Part shown: positions 59,501-64,000 of the stretch, in pieces
Numbering within the stretch: position 1 is the stretch's first letter
Layout of the letters: each line of letters opens with the position of its first letter
Assembly (NCBI RefSeq): GCF_037126465.1
Contig: NC_088201.1
Coordinates: forward strand, 67,664,879-67,728,878
Source of the DNA: Ornithodoros turicata
Taxonomy: Eukaryota > Arthropoda > Arachnida > Ixodida > Argasidae
Length of the DNA: 64,000 bases
Direction: 5' to 3'
Notes under the pieces: generated by a model
Told to the model about the DNA's origin: nothing
Seen by the model: only the letters and a program-made list of their open reading frames with translations
The model's database searches: none
Position numbers and translations under genes: made by a program

Positions 59501-61251
59501 CCCAAACGTGCAGCGTTCCGGGCCGGAACATGTACGACACGCTCAATGGATTACGCGATGCCCTGCATTACGCTGCCGCCACCGGAGTTGACGGTTGCCT
59601 CTTGTCTCTCGATCAAGCAAAGGCCTTCGATCGTGTGGAACACTCATACCTGCTTGCTGTATTACGAGCGTATCAGTTCCCTCAGTGGATTCGAGACATC
59701 ATCGCTCGGCTGTATAGCAACCACCGTAGCTGCCTGTACATGCTGCGTCACTTTTCTGGGGAGTTCCGGGTCTCCAGGGGAGTCCGGCAAGGATGTCCGC
59801 TGTCACCTGCTCTGTTTGTATTGTCCATCGACCCTTTTCTGTGGAGCATTGATACGGCCACCAGTATACGCGGACTGCCCCTTCCTTCATCTGGATCTTG
59901 GAAAGTCGCAGCTTATGCAGATGACGTCACCCTTCTTCTGCGAGACCCGTCTTCGGTGTCTGAGGTGCGTCGCGTCTACGACATCTACGCTGCTTACTCA
60001 GGTGGAGCTCTAAACCTCCGGAAGACCTATCTGCTGCCGCTGGGTCACCGTATGTCCACCGCGTGTCTACCCTTCTCGTGCACTACTTCCTTAAAAATTC
60101 TCGGCGTCTTCTTTGACAGCACCGGGCCCACGCCTGCGAACTGGTCGAGCGCTTTGCAAGAACTTTGCGCGAACTGCGAGGCTGCCAGCGCATTCAACTT
60201 GACGTACCTCGAGCGCGCATATCTCGTGCGGAGCGTCTTCTGTGGACGCGTGTGGCATCTGAGTCATGTGCTGATCGCACCGCGCTCAGTTGTCTCGCGG
60301 ATCCACACTACCATCTTAGCCTTCATTTGGCAGAAGAGGCGCAATAGGCCTGTGGCCCGCATTTTCCTTAGTCTTCCTGTGTTTCGAGGGGGCCTAGCCC
60401 TTCCGGACGTGGGCCTCATGAATCGTGGAATCGCACTCAAGACCGTTCTGCGAATCATCTGTGGAGAGCCATCGCCCACGCAAGTTCTTCTAATGTACTG
60501 GATGGGGCCTCTGGTGCGCACTCTTTCACCGGAGTCGTTTGCACCGTCACGCCCGGCAGCGCGATCACCACGGCGGTTCCATGCTGTCATTCACGCTTAC
60601 CATCGCATACTAGCTCGGATCACTCCCCCTGTGAACCCGAACTCCACCAGCCCCGCTCATATGTCGCAGGCAGTTTTGTGGGACGAGGCGTGCAGGAGCA
60701 CAATCTGGGCCCACCGTCGTCGGCAAGTGGACACCATCGCGTGGAGCAGGGTTGTGTGCTCGTGGCTCCCTCCTTCCTTGTTCGACACACTGTGGAGTTT
60801 TGCGTGGAGCATACAGCCGACGCGTGATCGCCTCCACGTGTGGAACATCACTCCGACGAATATCTGCCCGTACTGCGCCAGTGTAGAGACCAACTGCCAT
60901 GTGCTCTTCGAATGCCGCATAGCCCGCATATTCTGGCAGCTAGTCAGGCGGCATACAAACATTATGTGCCAAATACCCCTTGACCGGAGATGTGCCAGCC
61001 AGCGGTACAGTGTGCTTGTGACGGCTTGTGGGGCCCAGGTCTTGTGGGGTGCCAGATGTAAGGCTGTGGCGCAGCGTAGGCGCGACGTCCCGATCTTCCT
61101 GCTTGTGAGATCTTTGCGGGTTCGCGTCGTCAGCGTCCTCCAGAGGGAACTGTTTGCGCTAGGGGAGGATGGTTTTGTGCGCTGTTGGGGCCATCACCCT
61201 TCTGTTCGCGCTGTCGGCGGTCTCGTCACCATCGCCGGCGTCCCGTCATAA
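56521..61251 (+). CDS. Tx1/L1-like LINE polyprotein (gag-like, EN, RT)
   Basis: 1,576 codons without a stop from the ATG at 56521. An upstream in-frame ATG at 56362 would add 53 unlikely residues. Residues 179-226 hold three CCHC-type zinc knuckles (CGRCGSEGHIRGDC, CERCAVFGHHTVGC, CLRCGQGHATVDC), as in LINE ORF1/gag-like proteins. A Ser/Pro-rich linker follows. From about M439 an EEP endonuclease begins: LTLNVQGFR, QEVHF (E476), GGDFN (D579), RIDRFY and SDHS (D669/H670). The RT spans about 900-1200: PGPDGLPAEFY, WRPVTLLNCDYK, LDQAKAFDRV, RGVRQGCPLSP, AYADDVTLLL (D1134, D1135) and KILGVFF. A C-terminal CPYC...CHVLFEC motif lies near 1449. All catalytic residues that I can check are intact. It would bind its own RNA, nick target DNA and prime reverse transcription there. 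Unusual point: the ORF1-like part and EN-RT are in one frame. Confidence 0.92.
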   Translation: MSAEATPTAPAATVSAALCTVRPPKDHAFDFTVPDGASVDGVLDAICQLVDDQVHSIQHRGGLNFQVVVSNKRARDLVFGVGKVTFEEVDVLLTPVSSTRTAYLTIKRLPEYVPDDVLVRALAPYGTVLAFSFPVYKDRPTIRNGTRIVKFEMKKPVPNFLTVGSDRALVDYKGIKKVCGRCGSEGHIRGDCKALRCERCAVFGHHTVGCRAPCLRCGQGHATVDCVMRRSYSSAAKGERHGSRTAAFPVSAAAPTQQVVPVKSDAEFPALSEPASNEPISSEATSPAEAAPAVDAVEKVLFSSCDEPASELPYGSNNLEGPDGLHELSHVQGAGLATSGDEVSPLVSSPGSSTSLYSLAGSHGEAAELCDLVVDDPAVGVSGKHCRHSSPSDSDPAARKTMPTHKKAKTVSCGDDVDMFDILPTMGTGTQWFALISYMVLRILTLNVQGFRTAAKQEEVIQFARSVRCDLLLLQEVHFTCFSDVVKFTEHCNVRGFFSFGTTRQCGVGVVVLNSALLPHCTARHDTDGRVLCFEFFVGRTKFRIVNIYAPARASAANGFFQDLDTSFIPLSGAILGGDFNCVLDSNRDVRGPGRGRPTWSARELRRLLVHRNLIDAWTALRGSQYSATWSRAGSSSRIDRFYIPSSLRSCLVDCVVVPTNQLGVHVSDHSAVLLSLDMAHFEAAQCTRWRLDTSLLYDDAIVAEARSRIADYLSRHSPSPESREAFKIWTRRLFQSLGQQRARRRNALLRRLAIKIRAVRRGRPLTPLMEEYLQSLQERYRLLLRSSAGAARMRHTQSEALAGPGVVRYLRYARRSHSSQPPPNNFRDADRTITEDPQEVVGGFEAFFRSLYTSTQVASTEDSDFLDALPSLSPADQRSVEAPLTIEELDYAVSRAASGTSPGPDGLPAEFYAAFWPTIRLFVFELMRLCLGGVAFPESFGFGHIIVLPKNSGDLAYPENWRPVTLLNCDYKLLSYILAQRIQSVLPAIIHPSQTCSVPGRNMYDTLNGLRDALHYAAATGVDGCLLSLDQAKAFDRVEHSYLLAVLRAYQFPQWIRDIIARLYSNHRSCLYMLRHFSGEFRVSRGVRQGCPLSPALFVLSIDPFLWSIDTATSIRGLPLPSSGSWKVAAYADDVTLLLRDPSSVSEVRRVYDIYAAYSGGALNLRKTYLLPLGHRMSTACLPFSCTTSLKILGVFFDSTGPTPANWSSALQELCANCEAASAFNLTYLERAYLVRSVFCGRVWHLSHVLIAPRSVVSRIHTTILAFIWQKRRNRPVARIFLSLPVFRGGLALPDVGLMNRGIALKTVLRIICGEPSPTQVLLMYWMGPLVRTLSPESFAPSRPAARSPRRFHAVIHAYHRILARITPPVNPNSTSPAHMSQAVLWDEACRSTIWAHRRRQVDTIAWSRVVCSWLPPSLFDTLWSFAWSIQPTRDRLHVWNITPTNICPYCASVETNCHVLFECRIARIFWQLVRRHTNIMCQIPLDRRCASQRYSVLVTACGAQVLWGARCKAVAQRRRDVPIFLLVRSLRVRVVSVLQRELFALGEDGFVRCWGHHPSVRAVGGLVTIAGVPS

Positions 61252-61463
61252 GCCAATTCAATTTTTGTACATATTTTTTTCACCATCCATATTTTTTCCC
61301 ATCCATGATCATTTATCATTCATTGACTCTCATATGTTAATATCCGCAATTTGCATCGCCCTGTATCGTTGATCTTGTGTTGTGTATGTTACGTGTGTGT
61401 TGTGCTTGTTGTATAGTACCATGTGAAATCCGTCTAGTAAATCTCTCTCACACAAAAAAAAAG
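61252..61463 (+). other. 3' UTR and A tail of the young LINE
   Basis: T-rich 3' UTR with a variant polyadenylation signal agtaaa about 18 nt before a run of ten A's. Confidence 0.65.
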
Positions 61464-61681
61464 ACTACTGCTGTGCTTTTAAAAGTGCTTGTTGCATTTT
61501 ATATACACCGTGCAATTTTGCTTTATGATACAATGCAATGATCTGAAGACCATGGAAGCTACTGCAAATGTTTTGTAATCATAATAATTACGTTTTTAGT
61601 ATTTTTTATATTGTAGGAATTAAAAAATCTGATGCAGGGTTCCTAATTTTATTCAAGAGTGTAACATGACTGCATGATACA

Positions 61682-62114
61682 CAGGGTTGCAAATAACCGC
61701 GATAAAAAATCTTTAAAAATCTAAAAAAAAATGCTTTAAAAGTATCCCTCCTAACTGACCATTTTCCTCATAATCGTGAAGTACGACGACGTGGTAATAA
61801 TTCGTAGTAATTCGGGCATGGCATTAAATTTACGCCCCATGACACGTAGGTTTCCTTGATGATGTATAGTGTCATGAGTTAAACAACAGAGCTTGGCCGA
61901 TGCAATTATTGGCCTGAGCGTTTCTGGAATGATGTTGAGGAATACAAGCTGAGATTTTACGCTATACATCGTGGAGCCTACTTCAATTTCACGAAGCAAT
62001 TTCCTTTCCAAGGAAAATTATTTGGTAAAAAACTATAAGATGCTTTAAATCACGATTAGCACCAGTGATTAAAATCGCGATTAAAATCAAGATGCTATAA
62101 ATCCCGCAACCCTG
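61682..62114. mobile_element. hAT-type MITE, 433 bp
   Basis: Starts cagggttgcaaataaccgcg and ends ...atcccgcaaccctg, the reverse complement of the start with minor changes. Interior is rich in attaaaatc/gattt words. The flanking octamers atgataca and atggtacg match at 6 of 8 positions, a decayed 8-bp target duplication. No coding capacity. Confidence 0.75.
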
Positions 62115-62207
62115 ATGGTACGTCAAATGAAGAAGAGCATGCTTATGTTGGGAATGTAAGACAGGTTGTGTCAATTTCTGACACCTCAGCCACGCGGCAT
62201 TTTGTTC

Positions 62208-62628
62208 TTAGTGAGTAAGTGTAGAGTGAGAATGGTTGTTCTTAATTATTGGCTTTTGCAAGGAGCTTGAGCTTGAAGGAGCAGACTTCCCTAGTAAAGG
62301 GGAAGGAAAAATACACGGAACATACGAAGTACTTCTTGGATCAATTGACATAGCGCCTTTTTCAATATGGTGATTACATATGATGGTGGGCATCCACGGC
62401 GAGCTGTCTTTACTAAAAGAAACAACGAACGGAGTTCGCTTAGCTTCCCGACAGTGGTTAACATCTCTCAAAGCGAACACGTTTCACTGCAGCGATCCAC
62501 TTCAATCTTCTCTCCTTTTCATGAGGCTTTCCAGGAAACGAATACAATTTTGTTCCAGGCGGTGCACTTCTATAAGTGAATGCAGATTTCATCACGCAAC
62601 AATTGTTCTTCGGCTTCTTCGGCGCCAT
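62208..62628 (-). pseudogene. THAP-domain exon, frameshifted
   Basis: Minus strand: the ATG at 62628 begins MAPKKPKNNCCVMKS. Then GTKLYSFPGKPHEKERRLKW fits the FP and Trp positions of THAP fingers. After a one-base frame change near 62480 it continues SPWMPTIICNHHIEKGAMS and SYVPCIFP, the Pro-Trp-x-Pro, Cys-x-x-His and YVPxIFP-type motifs. The second Cys of the first pair is missing and HF has become HI, so the zinc site is damaged. A Ser-rich linker ends at a stop (62208). No DDE domain is recognisable downstream. It is the likely remnant of the transposase of the surrounding DNA element. Confidence 0.65.
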
Positions 62629-62743
62629 AAGACGTGCAGCAAACACACAACAACAACAGGCTGGCTGGACGCTGCGCGCTACGGAGCCCCGGAAAAACTT
62701 TCCGTGCTTGACGCAGGGCGGCGCGAGAAGCGCTCTGCACAAG

Positions 62744-63990
62744 GCGTATAGGCCGGTGTCTCTACTGAATACTGACTATAACATTATTTCTAATGTGCTA
62801 TTGCAGGGAATTTCTCGTCATTCCCCTTTGGCAGGCCTGCGCTATCCCCGGACGGTCCCTGCAGCTCCATTCTTCTGCGTTGCGTGATGCCCTTTATTGG
62901 GCTCATAGTCGAATTCAACCCACAGTTTTGGCCTCTTTGGACCAAGAGAAGGCTTTCGACAGAGTGCACCACGGGTTCATGTACCAGGTACTGCACGCTT
63001 TTGGTTTTCCCGTTACGGTTATTGGCTGGGTCAGAACTCTATACATCGGAGCTTCAGCTAGTATTGGGCTAAATGGGGGTCTATCTGTCAATTTTTCAAT
63101 AAGGCCCGGTATGCGGCACCGTTGTCCCCTGTCCCCTGCTCTCTATGCAATGGTCTTTAGTCCGCTTTTGGAGTCTCTTGGAACTTCACTTCCTACGCGC
63201 ATGCTGAAGCTACCTCGCTCTACAGCTCTTCCGCTTTTTGCGTGCGCAGATGACCTGTGTCTAATACTTAGAGATGAAGCTTCTGTAGCCGCCGTCTTAG
63301 GCGTTCTAGATGCCTATGGCAAGCTATCAAACGCATTAATCGGGCGAAGAGTGTTTTCCTCTTTCTAAATGCTACCCCGTCGTGCACGGCGCCCGTTGGC
63401 ATTCCTGTTAAGGACGATGTTCGTATAATGGGATATAGGTTTAACGGTTGCGGACTCTCGCTTCGCCCTCCTTGTGGCTGCGGGTGCACCAGCGCAGTCT
63501 AGGTGTTCTTGCTGACCTCAGAGGTCTGGTGCTTCCTATCACGTGTCGAGCCCGTCTTGCCACCTCATGATTTTTCAGCAAGTGCTGGTACCACGGCAGT
63601 GTCGCTATTCCCCCTCGTCAGATCTTGGTGGCTGCGACCTGCACCGCTTTTCGTTTCATTTGGGGTGGCAGTGTGGATTGGGTATCACGTGCCCGCATGT
63701 GCCTGCAGCGGGAGGTAAGTGGTCCATGAGTTCCACATATGAAGACCAAGTGTCTTGCCCTTGGCCGTAAAGGTATTTTTGATGCGCCCATGGAGCCGTA
63801 CCACCCTGCGCATGATCTGTTGCAGTACCTCCTGGGTCCCGATATCAAGGTTTTTTGCTGCTTTTTCGCTGAGTAGGCCTCGATCTGAGTCTGTCGCACC
63901 CTACCTCAGAGAGTATGTCTCGATACTCCATGCTGCGCCTGCGTCAGTCCTTCCCTGGTGAACGCATTTCTACGCACTCACGTTTCTACT
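62744..63990 (+). pseudogene. Old Tx1-like LINE, right part of split RT
   Basis: Continues from 55073: AYRPVSLLNTDYNIIS, then after a frame change QACAIPGRSLQLHSSALRDA, LASLDQEKAFDRVHHGFM (catalytic Asp kept), RHRCPLSPALYAMVF, and FACADDLCLI where the YADD tyrosine has become Cys. Connection and thumb sequence runs in mixed frames to the window edge, so the 3' end is outside. It shares domain order with the young LINE but is clearly a different, older subfamily. Confidence 0.8.
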
Positions 63991-64000
63991 CTGTCAAGCG

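Larger units (their letters stand above)
55780..61470 (+). mobile_element. Young full-length Tx1/L1-like LINE
   Basis: 5' region of about 740 bp, one long ORF (56521-61251), 3' UTR of about 200 bp with an agtaaa signal near 61436, and an A-run (61454-61463). A 9-bp direct repeat AAGACTACT (55771-55779 and 61462-61470) is a candidate target-site duplication. It overlaps the A-run on the right, so its length is uncertain. Intact coding capacity and a clean tail suggest a recent insertion. Confidence 0.75.
55074..62743 (-). mobile_element. THAP-carrying DNA element (with nested insertions)
   Basis: Bounded by the two halves of a split LINE. The flanks share gc(c/g)tatagg (55065-55073 and 62744-62752), a possible target duplication. 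An inverted repeat, ttttccggggctcgtagc (55113-55130) and the reverse complement at 62678-62696 with one extra base, lies just inside both borders. A THAP-domain exon starts just inside the right end on the minus strand. Subtracting the young LINE and the hAT MITE leaves about 1.5-2 kb. Superfamily is not certain (a THAP plus DDE_Tnp_4 type is one candidate). Confidence 0.5.

Overview
The window looks like a repeat-dense nuclear segment of an arthropod genome, most likely a tick or other chelicerate. That is an inference from the transposon families present (tick-style I-like, Tx1/L1-like and CR1-like LINEs, a Mutator-like transposase, THAP-P and Harbinger elements), from GT-AG introns and from the low coding density. 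There is no rRNA, operon or CRISPR, and no host gene I can name with certainty. Apart from two long reading frames, almost everything recognisable is mobile DNA in various stages of decay.

Layout. 0-5 kb: a degenerate Tx1/L1-like LINE carrying a reverse-oriented I-like LINE 3' end and two perfect palindromes, then a possible P2X7-C-terminal-like gene fragment. 5-22.5 kb: mostly featureless, AT-rich DNA with one plausible but unidentified multi-exon minus-strand gene near 13.8-14.5 kb, one foldback and one diverged direct duplication. 23-27.6 kb: an I-like LINE (EN plus RT, frameshifted) next to a minus-strand Mutator-like transposase pseudogene, which holds a 33-bp palindromic scar. 29.4-32.7 kb: a CR1-like LINE whose endonuclease is split by a 1.5-kb hAT-type element with an 8-bp target duplication. 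34.9-42 kb: foldbacks, two inverted minisatellite arrays, a tandem satellite and an I-like LINE 3' end. 42.2-51.8 kb: a candidate complete P-superfamily (THAP9-like) transposon with terminal inverted repeats, a 7-8 bp target duplication and an 11-exon transposase gene. 51.9-54.65 kb: a Harbinger element with about 48-bp TIRs and one surviving coding exon. 54.7-64 kb: an old Tx1-like LINE split by a THAP-carrying DNA element, which itself received a hAT MITE and a young, intact Tx1-like LINE with a 1,576-codon ORF.

The most informative observation is a link between two distant places. The ends of the 9.6-kb P-like element (42181 and 51829) match the 33-bp palindrome at 26531, which sits inside the Mutator-like pseudogene between a duplicated target site. 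That scar is what P-type excision with a roughly 17-nt stagger would leave. It suggests that this family has both inserted and excised in this genome. The genes here work mainly as parasites of one another. The autonomous candidates are the P-like transposase (with one in-frame TGA in a linker exon as I model it) and the young Tx1-like LINE.
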